From Streblospio benedicti (taxonomy: Eukaryota; Annelida; Polychaeta; Spionida; Spionidae), in assembly GCA_019095985.1 (NCBI GenBank), contig CM032669.1, positions 11,974,044 to 12,038,043 of the forward strand: a DNA stretch of 64,000 nt, written 5' to 3'. The position numbers and the translations under genes were made by a program. Below are positions 1-12,540 of the stretch, one piece after another. Below the pieces are notes generated by a model. It searched no databases and was not told the DNA's origin. It saw nothing but the letters and a program-made list of their open reading frames with translations. Within the stretch, counting starts at the first letter, position 1; each line of letters begins with the position of its first letter.

Positions 1-997
1 CGATAGATATTGCTATCAAATAGTGCAGGGTTTGACTTTAAACGAAAGAGATGGTACTTTTTAATATCTTCTATTATCGTCCATTGCTTTCTAGCAATCA
101 TAGCATATGAATTCTCAAATTCCGAAAGGTTTAGCCCCCAAACCATTATCTAGATATACATGTATTGATAATTTGTAGCTCCATCCAGAATCTTGTATCT
201 GCATAAACGAGGTATCAATATAAAACACACTTTTGCCCTTAAATTCAGGCCCGTGCTGAGGGGCATCGTCGGTTTTCACGGCTTGATCACTCACACTGCC
301 TTAAAGTCCTTGTTCATACCAACCCGTGGGCCCAGTTACAGCTTTTATGTGGAAAAATTATTTTCGGTTAGACTTACATCAAAGATAAGATCAATACTCG
401 GTTTAATTTTACTTATATAGCACGATCGTACGTTTGGCGTTTGAATTCCCCACTGGACATTTTGGCAGTGGGTCTTCTGATTGGTCGGTTTCTGAGCGTA
501 AGTTCCACAGAATTAGATATGGTGGTATCATGGCTATATACTGAGTATATAGTCGTGAGATATGACGATGGCTGGGGGTTCAGCCGAAATTGCCTTGAGT
601 GCGCAATATTTTCTTCCAATACCGATAGCCCGTGAGCAGAAAAAACAAACCCACCTTACAGAAAGCTCAGCACAGGCCTGAACTTATTGATACATGTATG
701 TACAGTACTGACTGTGTCAGAAAGACAGAAGCGAAAAATATAGAATAACGTTACCATTGTCTACATTTCTTTACGATTTGTTCTCGTGATCACTGTTACA
801 AAGGAAAAAAACTTCTGTTGCTTCAACAATTTATGGATTTTCTTCTTGTTTTGCCTGAAGTTACATGGTTTCTCTATTTATGCTTGAAAAAAAATAAGCA
901 CTTTACAGAGATTCCCCGCAGTAAAAAGATTTTTCGAAATGTCATGACCACAGTCATTTTGACAGATTTTAATGGAAATGGGTGTCTAAACATTGTT
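1..997. repeat. Segmental repeat, copy 1 (partner at 15433-15975)
   Basis: Blocks such as TAGATATTGCNATCAAATAG, AATATCTTCTATTATCGTCC, CTTCCAATACCGATAGCCCG and TTCTTCTTGTTTTGCCTGAA occur in the same order and orientation in both copies, about 15.4 kb apart. Copy 1 has about 450 bp (155-590) largely missing from copy 2. Confidence 0.85.
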
Positions 998-1775
998 AGA
1001 GATGTGAACTTGTCACCGCGGAAAATCTTAATCCGACTGTTGAAAAATCTTAATTTTCAAACAAAAATAAAAAATGAGGAAAATCTTAATAAAATTTTAA
1101 TGTTTTACAGTTTTGTACATACTTAAAATGACAATAAACATATAAGAAAATATTAATTCAAATGCTATTTGTACATAGTGGGTCCTAAAATTACTAAGTA
1201 TTTGATGGTTTTATACTTACCAGTAGCATCTGTCTGTATGTCGGTCATCTTGACACTCCTCTCATTTTACAAGGATTAATTATTCTGCCACTGCGGCATC
1301 TATACTCGTCTATACCACCTTGGAGCAGCCCTAAACCCCATCCAACCCCCAGATCTGCCATTGACACTGTACAATATTAAGTTCTGATTCAACATCTTTT
1401 GTGAAGAGCAGAAGACTTTGACACTGACACAGTCGGGTCATAATTGTCATTGAGTATTATAAATCATATGTCCGTGGTGCAGATGCCTTTCATTATTGCC
1501 TGTAATACCCGATTATGCCGTTAATTGAAATAATTTAAGTTTAAAAAACTTAAAGCAGACACCATGTTAGTTTATGCACAAGTGCAGTGGTTAGCACCTG
1601 ACTCTACTTATAATTATAAACGATAGCATGAGAATGCATTTTCAATGTGCTACATCTAATTGCCGCCATGATTCAGCCAAAGGCACTTTCGTATCATGAA
1701 ATTGATGTCACATTGTGTAAGGCAAAAGTGCATATTTTTTTATGAAAATGAAACTATCTGAATCCCGTGATAAAT
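998..1775 (+). mobile_element. hAT-like MITE, copy A (right end degraded)
   Basis: Begins with AGAGATGTGAAC and the AAAAATCTTAATTTTCAA block shared with 27901-28725. The right part (AAACTATCTGAATCCCGT at 1750) matches copy B at 16010, but the terminal repeat is not found. Confidence 0.5.
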
Positions 1776-1849
1776 GTAAAATGTAAATGTGGTTATTTAT
1801 AATTGGAATTCACTGTTATCATGCTCTAGCTACTTTACATATTTACACC

Positions 1850-2119
1850 AGGTCATTGGCATCCTAGTCACACTATATCCTTCTCAACTCCCTGGGGAGC
1901 ATACAGCACATTGCTACCGTAGCGCAGATGTGCTAATCACTCACATTAGCGTTCACTCGCCTGACCTGTACCTATTTAACGTGTAGGTACCACGGAGCAG
2001 TGTGCAACCTGTTAGAGGCAGGTTTGCTCAACACCCACCATCAGACCCGACCGGGAATCGAACCCACAACCTTCTGGTCACGAGTCCAACTCCCTATACA
2101 TTCGGCCACGGAAGCACCC
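1850..2119 (-). mobile_element. tRNA-derived SINE
   Basis: On the minus strand the head has an A box GTGGCCGAATG (2099-2109) and an exact B box GGTTCGATTCC (2054-2064), the pol III promoter pair of tRNA genes, followed by an unrelated body with CCCCAGGGAGTTGAGAAGG. The body is found again at 26617-26693 and 26970-27055, so it is a dispersed family. The tRNA part cannot fold as a working tRNA (no proper acceptor stem). Confidence 0.75.
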
Positions 2120-2819
2120 TGTCCATAAATCTTTTTCCTCAAAATAATAAATAAATAAATAAAAGATAAGTCAGTTGTTTCTATTTTCTGGCAAGTATTT
2201 GTAATAGATTATTTGAATATAATTACTAATGGATTATGCATACCTAACTTCGAGAATGACAATTGACAATGCAACATTCAAAATTTGACATTATATCAAT
2301 TATCAACAAAATATCAATTTGGCTACAATGAATGCAGATCTACATACGAGATTGAACTTCCTTTCATGACAAAATGTATGTTATGAGATATTTTATTCCC
2401 ACCTCCATTTATTTTCATTTTTTCAAACTTTCTCATCACTATACTTAGTGTTTTGATTTTTTTCATTATTTTCACCCACTGAGTGAAAAATTTTACGACC
2501 ATTATTTCGTCACCCTATTAGTGTATGTTTACATGCAAGCAACATCACTAGCAACATGGTAATTGAGCGAGTGGCGGTTTTTATGCTCATATCATATTTT
2601 GCATCGAACCATTCACATGCAAGTGATGAAGCGACATCACTACTTCACCAAGATTTTTTCGCTCATGTTCAGGTAAGATGCCTGAGCGACGTCAGTATGT
2701 CGCTCACATGTGAACAGCTCAGTTCAAATATATAATTGAAAAAAATCTCTTCACCCCATCACTAGGTCCCTTCATGCCTTAAGATATTACTAGCTTGAAT
2801 GTGAACACACAACAAAATA
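2120..2819. other. No feature seen
   Basis: AT-rich sequence with an AAATAAATAAATAAA run at 2145. No convincing frame or splice-flanked exon on either strand. Confidence 0.6.
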
Positions 2820-3390
2820 TCGCATAATTGCCCTGACGATTTAACCCCCTTTTGATCGGTCTTCCAAAAGCGACAGTATTCAAACTTCAAATGATTCAGA
2901 ATGCTTGTGCAAAGAACATATTCAGAGCTAAAAAAATTTGATCATGTGACAGCCCTTCTAAAAGAACTTCACTGGCTACCGGTAGAACAGCGTATCACTT
3001 TCAAAATACTCCTACTCGTGTATAAATGTCTACATGGAAAAGCACCAGCATACTTGAGAGAGCTGCTAGAGGAATATGTACCATCTCGATCCCTTCGTTC
3101 TGCATCAAAGGGCCTGCTCCGTATCCCAGAGAGACATTATACCAGTACAAAGCCGAGAGACTTTGCTCACCGTGGGCCTGTAGAGTGGAATAAGCTCCCT
3201 AAAGTCATCAGGGACAGTGATAGCATTAACATTTTTAAATGTAGACTCAAAACTTACCTCTTCCGTATTGTTTTTATTAATTAGTAGCTGGTAGCTAGTG
3301 TTAAGTAATTTATTTACATTTATTTGTCTAAGCGCCTTAGAACAATTAGAATAAGGCGCTCTATAAGTCATAAGTATTATTATTATTTAT
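2820..3390 (+). mobile_element. CR1/L2-type LINE, 3' end only
   Basis: The frame 2901-3284 encodes LKELHWLPVEQRITFKILLL, VYKCLHGKAPAYL and GPVEWNKLPKVIRDSDSINI, the typical C-terminus of CR1/L2 ORF2. The 3' end AGGCGCTCTATAAGTCATAA followed by ATTATT repeats is the standard tail of these LINEs. 5'-truncated near 2820. Confidence 0.85.
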
Positions 3391-3394
3391 TATT

Positions 3395-6300
3395 ATTTAC
3401 AGCAGTTAAATGGGAAAGTGCACTAAGAATCAAGTTACTATGTATGGCCTTATATGGTGGCATAAGAAAGTTTTATTTCAGTGTGAGCAATCAATTATCA
3501 TCCATTTTGTTATTAGTCTTGATTGGTGAACATGCAACTGCCCAGAAAAAATTTGTACCAAAGAAAAAACGTTCACTACGGGTTGTTACCCTAAATTGTC
3601 AATCGCTCAAAAACAAACCAGAGTTGCTACAAAACCTTGCAGACTCTACTAAGCCTGATGTAATCATTGGAACTGAATCCTGGCTCATTCCGGAACACAA
3701 AGTGAATGGCATTTTGAACTCTGAGATCTTCCCAGATGGTTACAAGATCTCAGTAGCAAGGAGAGACAGGCAGGATGTCCCAATGTACTCAGAGACGCCT
3801 GATGTCAGAGGTGGTGGGACATTCATCCTTGTTAAAGATGATATTATGGCAGTCAGACAAAATGATCTGGAGACTGACTGCGAAATTGTCTGGACAAAGT
3901 TTGACATAGTGGGTAGTAGATCGGTCTACATTGCTAGCTACTATAGACCTAAAGAAAATGACAAGAATAGTCTCATTGAGCTGAAAAAGTCTCTAGAAAG
4001 AATATGTAACAGAAACAATAGTCATGTGTGGGTAGGGGGGGACTTTAACTTCCCTGGCTACAATTTTGGCAAGATGAACTTTTGAAGCCTTGTTACAGTC
4101 AACCAGAGTTGACACGAAATTTTATTGATCTGATTGCAGACAACGGACTGACTCAGGTAGTTAAGGTACCAACCTTTTTTCGAAAACACCTCGATCTTTT
4201 TCTTGTTAATAACCCAAGCATTATCAATAATTGTAAAGTAATACCAGGTATCTCAAAAGATGGTCACCATGCCGTTTATGTGGAGATTGATATAGCTGCT
4301 AGACAGCTTCAAGAGAAGTGTCAGGAACAGAACGCTGACCTGTACTCCACCTACGTCGATCTGACCAAAGCCTTCGACACTGTAAGTAGAGAGGGACTTT
4401 GGAGAATCATGGCGGCACGGATGCCCAAGGAAGTTCATCGCCATCGCACGACAATTACACGATGGTATGCTGGCAAGAGTCCAGGACTACGGAGAGACCT
4501 CTGACCCCTTTCCTGTCGCAAATGGAGTGAAACAAGGTTGTGTCCTTGCCCCCACCCTGTTCAGCCTCATGTTCTCGGCCATGCTGACAGATGCCTTCAA
4601 AGACGCCGACGTGGGCATCGGCATCAAGTATAGGACTGATGGCTCCGTCTTCAACCTCAGGAGGCTTCAAGCAAAAACCAAGGTTTCCACAGACACCATC
4701 AATGACTTGCTGTTTGCCGATGACTGTGCCCTTAATGCTGCTACAGAAGCTGACATGCAACACAGTGTTGCAAAGTTCTCTGATGCTTGTGACAATTTCG
4801 GCCTCACCATCAGCACGAAGAAGACTGAGGTGATGCACCAGCCAGCTCCAGGGAAGCGGTATGTTGAACCGAACATCTACATCAACGGGCAGAGACTGAA
4901 TGTGGTGGACAAGTTTACTTACCTTGGTAGCACACTCTCCAGAAACGTCGTCATCGATGACGAAGTTAACGCCAGACTCGCAAAAGCGAGTGCTGCCTTT
5001 GGCAGACTGTACTCAAAAGTCTGGAACAGAAGAGGGATCACCACAGAGACTAAGATCAAGGTGTACCGGGCCGTTGTTCTCACCGCACTTCTCTATGGCT
5101 GTGAAACATGGACAATTTACCAGCGTCATGCCAAAAAGCTGAACCACTTCCACACCACCTGTCTCAGGAAGGTTCTCGGCATAAAGTGGCAAGACAGGAT
5201 CCCAGACACTGAGGTACTCACTCGTGCTGACCTGCCCAGCATCTACACCGTCCTGATGCAGTCCCAGCTTCGCTGGGCCGGGCACGTGGCTCGCATGTCA
5301 GACCACAGGCTTCCAAAGAAACTTTTGTTTGGCGAGCTACAGAATGGCAAGCGTTCTCAAGGTGGACAAAGGAAGCGTTTCATCGACACACTCAAAGCCT
5401 CGTTGAAAGCCTTCAACATTGATCACAACACATGGGAGCAGTCAGCGCAAGACAGAGGAAAGTGGAGATCAACTGTCCACCAGGGTGCCAAATCATGTGA
5501 GGCAAACAGGACGGCAGCAGCTGAAATGCGACGGCAAGCCAAAAGAGCCTGCCAACCCTGCAACAGTTGCCACCATTCCCTGTCCTCACTGCCAGACTCT
5601 TCCGTGCAAATCGGCCTGACCAGCCACCTGCGCACCCACAGCAACCCGTGTCATACCCCTAGGGTGGATGATAGATGGTCCTCGTCGTATCGACGGACGA
5701 ACAACAGGATATAGCTCTAAGCCGTCGTAGAAATAAACCAAGGGAAATTCTCTCCTACAAAGAAAGCCGACTGGGCCAGCTTGAGAGATCATGCGAGGAA
5801 AGCTTGTGAGGAGATCCTCCAAGAGACAACAGAAGAGACCCCTGTCGACTCCATTTTGCTTAGATTCTCAACTGTCCTCAGGGAGGCCATAGAGAAATAT
5901 GTTCCATCAAGCTGACAAGACCTAGAGAGAGTGTTCCTTGGCTATCACTAGATACTAAGAGGCTGATCAAGAAGCAGCATAGACTGTTCAATAAGCAAGA
6001 GGGAAGCGCAAAGGCAAGCCGAGTAGCTCAACACTATAGATCTCTGAAGTCCTTCACCCAACGCAATATCCGTACTGACTACATGAAATACATGAAAGAG
6101 ATTCTATCAGGCCAAGACGAATACTCACCGACTGCTGATAAGAGGTTTTGGAGGTTCATTAAACATCAACGCACTGAAGCCCAAGGTATAGCTCCCTTAA
6201 AATGTGATGGAAAGCTGGAAGATGATCCTGTGAAGAAAGCTAACATCCTGAACTGCCAGTTTCAGTCAGCTTTCTCTACTCGCACGCCGCTATCCCTGAA

Positions 6301-8040
6301 GGCCTTTTGTCTCAAAGCATCTGGTTTTGGGCGACATGAGATGTCGTGTAGTAGACCATCAATGCCAGGGACAGGACCTGACAAGATCAGCCCAACTGTG
6401 CTACGAGAACTGGCTGACAAAATTGCACCTGTGATCACTAGGATCTTTGAGCAGCTCTTCAGCAGGGTAAAACTCCAGATGTATGGAGAGAGGCTAAAGT
6501 CACTCCAGTTTACAAGAAAGGTGAGAAACACAGAGCAATCAACTACAGGCCTGTGTCCCTCACTTGCATACTATGTAAACAATTAGAACACATAATTGCT
6601 AGTAACATCATGGCCTATCTAAATGAACATAACTTGTTATATGACAAGCAACATGGTTTTCGCTCTAAACTGTCTTGCGAGACGCAGCTGTTGGAGTTCA
6701 CAGAGGATACACTAAGGTTTCTGAGTGACAGGAAACAGTGTGACACCATCATAATGGACTTTAGTAAGGCCTTTGACAAGGTCCCTCATGATCAACTATT
6801 GTTTAAGATAGATCGTATTGGCATTGATAAACAGACTAGTAACTGGATAAAATCATTCTTGTTAGATAGGAAACAGAAAGTTGTTGTCGATGGTGAGGAG
6901 TCCAACTCTGTAGCAGTGAGTAGTGGTGTCCCCCAAGGATCCGTGCTTGGACCTATCCTCTTTCTGATTTTTATAAATGACCTCCCAGACTACACAAAAA
7001 CTCCAAGGTACGTCTGTTTGCCGACGACACAATTGTGTATTTGTCTGTTAGTGCTTTGAGTGATTGCCAAAAATTACAAGATGATTTAAGTCGACTAGAA
7101 GACTGGGAGAGGGAATGGCAAATGGAATTCCATCCTGCAAAATGTAACATTTTGAGGATAACCAGGAAGAAAACCAAGACCATCTTCCCATACACCTTAC
7201 ATGGCCATCTTCTAGAAGAAGTTAAATCTGCAAAGTATCTCGGTATCACAATTGCTGACGACATGACATGGTCAGGGCACATAAATAAGACTGTAGCAAA
7301 GGCAAACAGTAAGCTTGGTTTTCTTAGACGAAACATCAAGGTTAAGGATGTAGACATGAGAGCGAAAGCCTATAAGACCATAGTAAGACCAACTATGGAA
7401 TATTGCTCGTCTGTATGGGACCCGTATGTGAAACAACAAGCCAGCAGTCTAGAAATGGTTCAGCGCAGAGCAGCCAGGTGGGCGACCAGTCGGTACCACA
7501 ATACCTCTTCAGTAACTGACATGCTTCATGAATTGAGGTGGCGTCCTCTGAGCCAACGTAGAGTAGACAGTAGGCTCAGTATGGCATACAAAATTGTTAA
7601 TGGTCTAGTTGCTGTCCCCTTGGGCTGCTACCTAAATCTACAAAGAAATAACCTTCACCTCCAAAATATCATTGCTAGAACTAACTATTATCGTTTTTCC
7701 TACTTCCCTCGTACTGTTTGTGATTGGAATCTTTTACCAAGAGAGATTCTCCAATCAAAGTCTATGGCAATATTCAGAAACAATATTGTCACACTAACAC
7801 ATCCTCTTCCTTATTAATCAACCTAAACTGTTTTTATCCTGCACAAAATGCACCCTTGGTTTTTAAATTAAACTATCCTATCTCAGCCTTCTACTTTCAC
7901 CCTCTTCTGCACTGACTTCTTGATCTTTTACTATTTTTCTCTCTACCTCTTCTCTTTTTTACCGCACACAGCCTAAAATCATCTTGTTAGATGGCTGGCG
8001 GCCTGAATTAATGGCCTACACCCAATGTTTTAAAAAAAGA
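3395..8040 (+). mobile_element. CR1/Jockey-group LINE, interrupted by a second LINE
   Basis: Endonuclease: VTLNCQSLKNKPELLQNLA, GTESWLIPEH, GGDFNFPGYNF and DGHHAVYVEIDIA (3580-4297). After the insert the protein resumes NKPREILSYKKADWASLRDH (5720 on). The reverse transcriptase is at 6083-7817: SLTCILCKQLEHI, IIMDFSKAFDKVPHDQLLFK, GVPQGSVLGPILFLIFINDL and LFADDTIVYLS, then YLGITIADDMTWSGHI and YCSSVWDPY. Endonuclease and RT are complementary parts of one copy. Breaks occur at about 4083, 5912, 6520 and 7000, so it is inactive. The 5' end abuts the tail of the previous LINE, so it is 5'-truncated. Confidence 0.85.
4298..5707 (+). mobile_element. Second LINE (non-LTR RT with C-terminal zinc finger), nested in the CR1-like LINE
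   Basis: Starts inside the RT (DLTKAFDTVSREGLWRIM), with palm motif LLFADDCALNA, then VVDKFTYLGSTLSR, YGCETWTIYQRHAKKLNHF and LRWAGHVARM, and ends in a Cys/His segment (PCPHC...GLTSHLRTH, one frame change near 5600). The 3' end is CGTATCGACGGACGAACAAC. GATATAGCT occurs at both 4289-4297 and 5708-5716: a 9-bp target duplication that restores the host LINE frame when the insert is left out. 5'-truncated; a frame change near 4460. Clade not assigned. Confidence 0.9.
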
Positions 8041-8907
8041 CAATAACTTACATATTATAACTACGAATGATAATCAACTACATAAAATTAACATAAATTA
8101 TATTATGCCTTAAAAAGTATCTAAACCATAGCAGGACATTAGGAAGCATTTGCACAATATCATACAATATTGTGGTTGAATGATTAAATTAGCCTAGTAT
8201 TGATGAATTAGTCATGTCAATGTACAGGAATTATAGAGCATGATGGCTATAAGACTAGAGTTCACAAACCGCCCAGTACAGTTCGGATTTTAAGCATTTT
8301 TTTCCCTCCGCAGCACTCGTTCCAATGTTTCACTTGTTTCACTACAACAGTGTTTGGTTACACATTTAGTGGTAAACAGGCGATAATGATTAATAATGCA
8401 AATGATACAAATCTCTATTCCCACTTATATGTAAACAAAATAATATAGCTGAGTGCAAGAGAAGGCAGGTTCGACACAATACTAGTACCTGAACGATAAC
8501 GTAATGTGTTCATCCCTGAACATATCTGGCCCCATTCATTCCATATTTCTTTGCCGCACCAATATTTGGGGATCTCGGATCTCACTTAAAAAAAATGAAT
8601 ATGAATTTACATTGCCGCAAACAATCCAGTGTCCAGTGGGCTTGTGACAACACCTGCCAGCCCAGTGCATCACCATGCTTGCCAACCCTGGGATTGTTTA
8701 ACCACCTATTAGCACTTCCCATCATGTTTCTAGTCCACATGGAGGTGCTAATCCTGGTCACACTCTCATGGTAAAATAAGATACGCACTTTCCACCTTTG
8801 GGAGTGTTCAGTGTTCAAGGTCTTTGTGACGCCATCATGAACCATCATGTGGCATCTGTTGTGTTCACAAATTAGACGGGTCAATATATAATTCACCCCC
8901 AAAAAAT
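8041..8907. other. No confident feature
   Basis: Between the CR1-like LINE and the Academ-like element. A 106-codon minus frame (8582-8902) has no recognisable domain and ends in low-complexity residues. Confidence 0.5.
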
Positions 8908-9206
8908 TGCAAAAGTTTGTTTTATGGTTGTTTTGTGTTAGGATGGGTTTAGTCTACAACATACTAAAAGTTCTCCAAAATTCGAGCATGGGAACGTCAC
9001 CAATTTTGAAGATAACTTTTATCGATTTAAAGTCATTTTTCCATTAAAATGTGAAAAACTTCAGAAAGCCATAACTCAGTCAATTTTCATGAAAGATCAA
9101 TGAAACTTGCATCTTTCCCTCGGTTTTCATGGTCAATCTTTCATATAAAATGGTTCTCAGTGATGTTGATTGACCCCTTATACCATATCTAGGGGTACCC
9201 CTACCC
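8908..9206. repeat. Left TIR of the Academ-like transposon
   Basis: Inverted match to 11726-12022 over its full length; shared blocks include AGTTCTCCAAAATTCGAGC, CATTAAAATGTGAAAACTTC and GGTTCTCAGTGATG. Confidence 0.9.
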
Positions 9207-9299
9207 TATATCTCTCATTATAACGCCGTCCTAATCGATAAACAAGCAGTCTTCTAATTTAATATCATTTGAACCAGCATGTTTGCACAACTTTACACA

Positions 9300-11468
9300 T
9301 CATCGTCTTCTAACACTGGATCATTTGTCATATTGTCACAGTTGCCATCTTGGCAATGTCCGCATGCACTGGTGCACTCTAGTCCATGCTTCCTGCAGGT
9401 ACACCTAAGGGCATTGCATCGTCCCGAGCAGTTGCAGTGAATCATCTGAATAAGTACATCTGGAGCAGGGCTTTTTGTCTGTCATCACTGGAACAAGTTT
9501 GTCCCCTTCTACCCTCCATCCCCACTCAGATGGATCCATTTCGTCACTACAGCCAATCCACTCCATAACCTGGTAGTAGGTCCGCAAGGAATGAAATTTA
9601 CAAGCTGAGGTGGTTGGTGGGAGTCGTTCAGGTGTGACGAAAGTCTTGGCTCTTGCAACTTTCTTACAGAGCATATTGTACCTGATAGATGTCAGGGAGT
9701 CTTTCTGATCTGCATTGAACAGTGCCACCATTGCCCTACAACCATTGGCTTCCACAACATCCGGACTTTGCTTTGGAAGAGAGAAAGCTTTTGCACAGTC
9801 GTTGATGACTTTTTCTCTCTTGGACGTGTTGATGATCCGTTGAAACACCGACTGCTTTCCAATGCCGAATATCCTGGAGACCGAGTCACATCCAGTGAAG
9901 GCATGCACAAACAACAAGTCATTGCAAACTGCTCCTCCGAGCACCTGCTTGAGTACCTTGATATTGTAGACATTTAACTTCGCCTTGTCTGAGCGGAAAT
10001 ATAGACCACAACATTTGGACACGACTACATGGTGGAGCAAGAGAACAAGCAGATCTGTGTCTTCTCCAATAAGCGTGGTCGTTCTGGAAGCAGACATGTT
10101 GATGGCTGCCTTCGCAATCTCAATGTCCGCATCTCCTTCTGCTTGAAGCACATCATAGTCTCTCTGCCGCATTCGCTCCATGATCATATGGATCAGTGTC
10201 TGCTTGTTTGTCTCATTGGACAAGAAGTCCTCCTTTTTCCCAACAAATTTTGTCACTTCTGTAATGTTCACCTTGTTTGCATTCAGCTTTCGAGTTCGAC
10301 GCTGATGAGTACCATCCTTTACACTAGGCCCAACCTCATAACCATCAAACACGACAGTCGCTTTCCCATAGTGTTTAACAGTGAATGAGGCGTAATCGTC
10401 TGCAATCGAACTGTGGGTGCTCCCCTCCGCCCATTTCAAGCGGTGAAGAAGAGATCCTCCATCTAGTACTTAGTTGTCTGTTTGACTTGGGACAGTTTGT
10501 GTCACAGCATTGTCTGATTTGGTCTTTCAACATGACGTTTCAGATGACACAGTTACTAGAAACCTCTGGAACAAGGACATCCTCCCATTTTATGCTAGAG
10601 TCTTCACCTTCAAACTCCTTTTGTGGGAGTAGGTAAAAACTGAGTGTCCGTCCATCGCTTTTTACAATGTCTTTTCCGATATCGAAAAGATCATGCACAT
10701 TGACATCTCCATTTGCTATGATCCCTGTTCTTCATCAGCTGAAAACGGTGTTGTCTAGTTTTTCTCCTTTAGGAATCTCTGTTCACCCTAGAGGTAACAA
10801 CCCTTTGCTGTTCAAACAACCTTGCATCCTTGATCACAGTTGTCCCCATTTTAGGCAAGGTCCGATTCCACATTTTCAAAAGCCTCATCCTGATCACTGT
10901 TTTGGCCTTCCACATTTTCGGAGTCAACTGATGTGAACTGTTTTGGAATGCCTCGCATTGTGCGAAAATTGACGTTACATGACTGGTGGTAAACACAGTC
11001 TGCTGCATGAAGATCGCCACCAAAGTACTCGATGCGACTTTGAACAGCAATGGCCCAATCATCCTTCCTTATTTTACACTGATTCAATATCGTTTGAACA
11101 AAATCATCTGTCCTAACATGGTACAGGGTATCTTCACTGCTTCGTTTCAGGTCTATTTTCGTAGCATCAGTTGCACAGAAAAAGCAATGCGTTTTACTGT
11201 CATATGGTCCCAGAGAAACACGAGCGCTTCTTTTTACAGGTAGAGCAGAATCGTCCTTGTTAGAGGCACTAGCAATGCGTTTTTTGTCTACGTGGTAAGA
11301 CCGACATGTTTTATGAACACTAGTTCCAGCTTCAACCCTGACGTTGACACCTCTTTTGATGCTAGCACGGTTGATACCTTCAGCTCCTTTCTCTCGAACA
11401 ACCACTGTCTCCTCACAATCTAAACCTCTTTCGCATAGAGGACAGGTTTCTTTGCTTGCTGAGCTCAT
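9300..11468 (-). pseudogene. Transposon-encoded XPG/FEN1-like nuclease protein with Cys clusters, decayed
   Basis: N-terminal part (11468-10851, 205 aa): zinc-type clusters CPLCERGLDC and HKTCRSYH, then CFFCATDATKIDLKR, CVYHQSCNVNFR. Middle, in other frames: DLFDIGKDIVKSDGRTLSF. C-terminal part (10439-9405, 344 aa): EGDADIEIAKAAI (res. 101-113), GEDTDLLVLLL (125-135) and FTGCDSVSRIFGIGKQSVF (181-199). These match the I-region acids and helix-hairpin of FEN1/XPG nucleases (EAExx, xEDxDxL, LGCDYxxxIxGIG). In a shifted frame beyond 9405 a CXC/TSO1-like cluster follows (CRKHGLECTSACGHCQ). At least three frame breaks (10851-10760, 10510, 9405). Expected role in life: nuclease helper or part of the transposase. 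Confidence 0.75.
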
Positions 11469-11725
11469 ATTCTACCCTGACAATATAATAGTAGGTTTGA
11501 GAAAAACATGTAAGATACGCATACAGAGTGAATATAGTTATAAATACTGTAATCAGCCGCAAATGATATTGGGCATGAGTATGCTGTACGCACAAATTGC
11601 ACCGTGAGGATTAAAGCGCAAATAATATAATAATAAGAGAGAGCATTGGTATTTAAATAATTTAGACATATAGATTACATGTTTGAAACTAATGTTGTCG
11701 GTGGCCCTGGAACCGACAAGATTGT

Positions 11726-12022
11726 GGGGTAGGGTTCGCCCAGATATAGTATAAGGGGCTGTTCAGCATCACTGAGAACCCTTTTATATTAAAGATTGAC
11801 CCTGAAAACCCAGGTAAATATGCAAGTTTCATTGGTCTATCATGAAAATTGACTGAGTTATTGCTTTCTGAAGTTTTCACATTTTAATGGAAAATGACTC
11901 AAAATCGATAAAAGTCATCATCGAAATTGGTGACTTTCCCACGCTCGAATTTTGGAGAACTTTTAGTATGTTGTAGACTAGACCCATCCTAACACAAAAT
12001 CACCATAAAACAAACTTTTGCA
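11726..12022. repeat. Right TIR of the Academ-like transposon
   Basis: Reverse complement of 8908-9206, for example GCTCGAATTTTGGAGAACTT and GTTTGTTTTATGG read inverted; ends TTTTGCA at 12022. Confidence 0.9.
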
Positions 12023-12331
12023 CATTTCCATTCTCCCTGATATTTCTCTGATTCAATTCTAATTTCTCCTGATTTCTACGCACCAAAAAAGAATAGAAAA
12101 ACCATTAAAACTGATGGGTTATTTTTAGTTGCCCTCCAACCACCCCTTACAGGCTTACACATGCACCTTCTCCACCAAATTCAAACTATGATCTATCTTT
12201 AATAGTCAGCCAAACTAAAATTTGGAGTAATAGTATGTAGTGTTAAAATCACTTTGTGCCTCATGATGTTGTTATCCCCTATCACCATGTCTCGTTTGGT
12301 AACAGCAAACACAGTACTACTCGAAGTAGAC

Positions 12332-12540
12332 TACTGTAAAACTAGAAACGTTTGCGCACGATTTAATTTGCAAATTTCGTGGGTAGGTTCAAAAATGCAA
12401 ACTGAAATAGTCAGCAAACAATAATAGCCTATGTAACGTAGGTCCAGGATGGACCAAAATCTCAAATTAAAATAGTCACAAATTAATTTATGGATGAAAA
12501 TTGCAAAATTTAATAGGCACCAAATAATCAAGTTTTACAT
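12332..12540. mobile_element. Small MITE, copy 1 (degraded)
   Basis: Same family as 57040-57250: starts TACTGTAAAACTAGAAACG, shares TTTCGTGGGTAGGT and GAAAATTGCAAAATTTAA, ends TCAAGTTTTACAT. Confidence 0.7.

Larger units (their letters stand above)
8908..12022 (-). mobile_element. DNA transposon with about 300-bp TIRs and XPG-like nuclease (Academ-like)
   Basis: Left end 8908-9206 and right end 11726-12022 are inverted copies (outer end TGCAAAAGTTTGTTTTATGG) with about 85-90% identity by eye. Inside, on the minus strand, lies one decayed gene (9300-11468). Length, long TIRs and nuclease gene fit the Academ superfamily, which from memory is the one described with an XPG-type region; that assignment is unverified. 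No clear target duplication at the outermost bases (flanks AAAAAT and CATTTC). Confidence 0.75.

Noticed and set aside
1222-1261. Possible short minus-strand exon with GTAAGT donor
   Set aside because: The donor is good, but the 40-nt stretch reads in two frames without a domain and no matching exon was found.
2054-2119. tRNA gene on the minus strand
   Set aside because: A and B boxes are present, but the arms do not pair as a tRNA, and the following body recurs elsewhere; called a SINE.
8582-8902. 106-codon minus frame beside the Academ-like element
   Set aside because: No domain, no splice support, ends in Phe/Lys low complexity.
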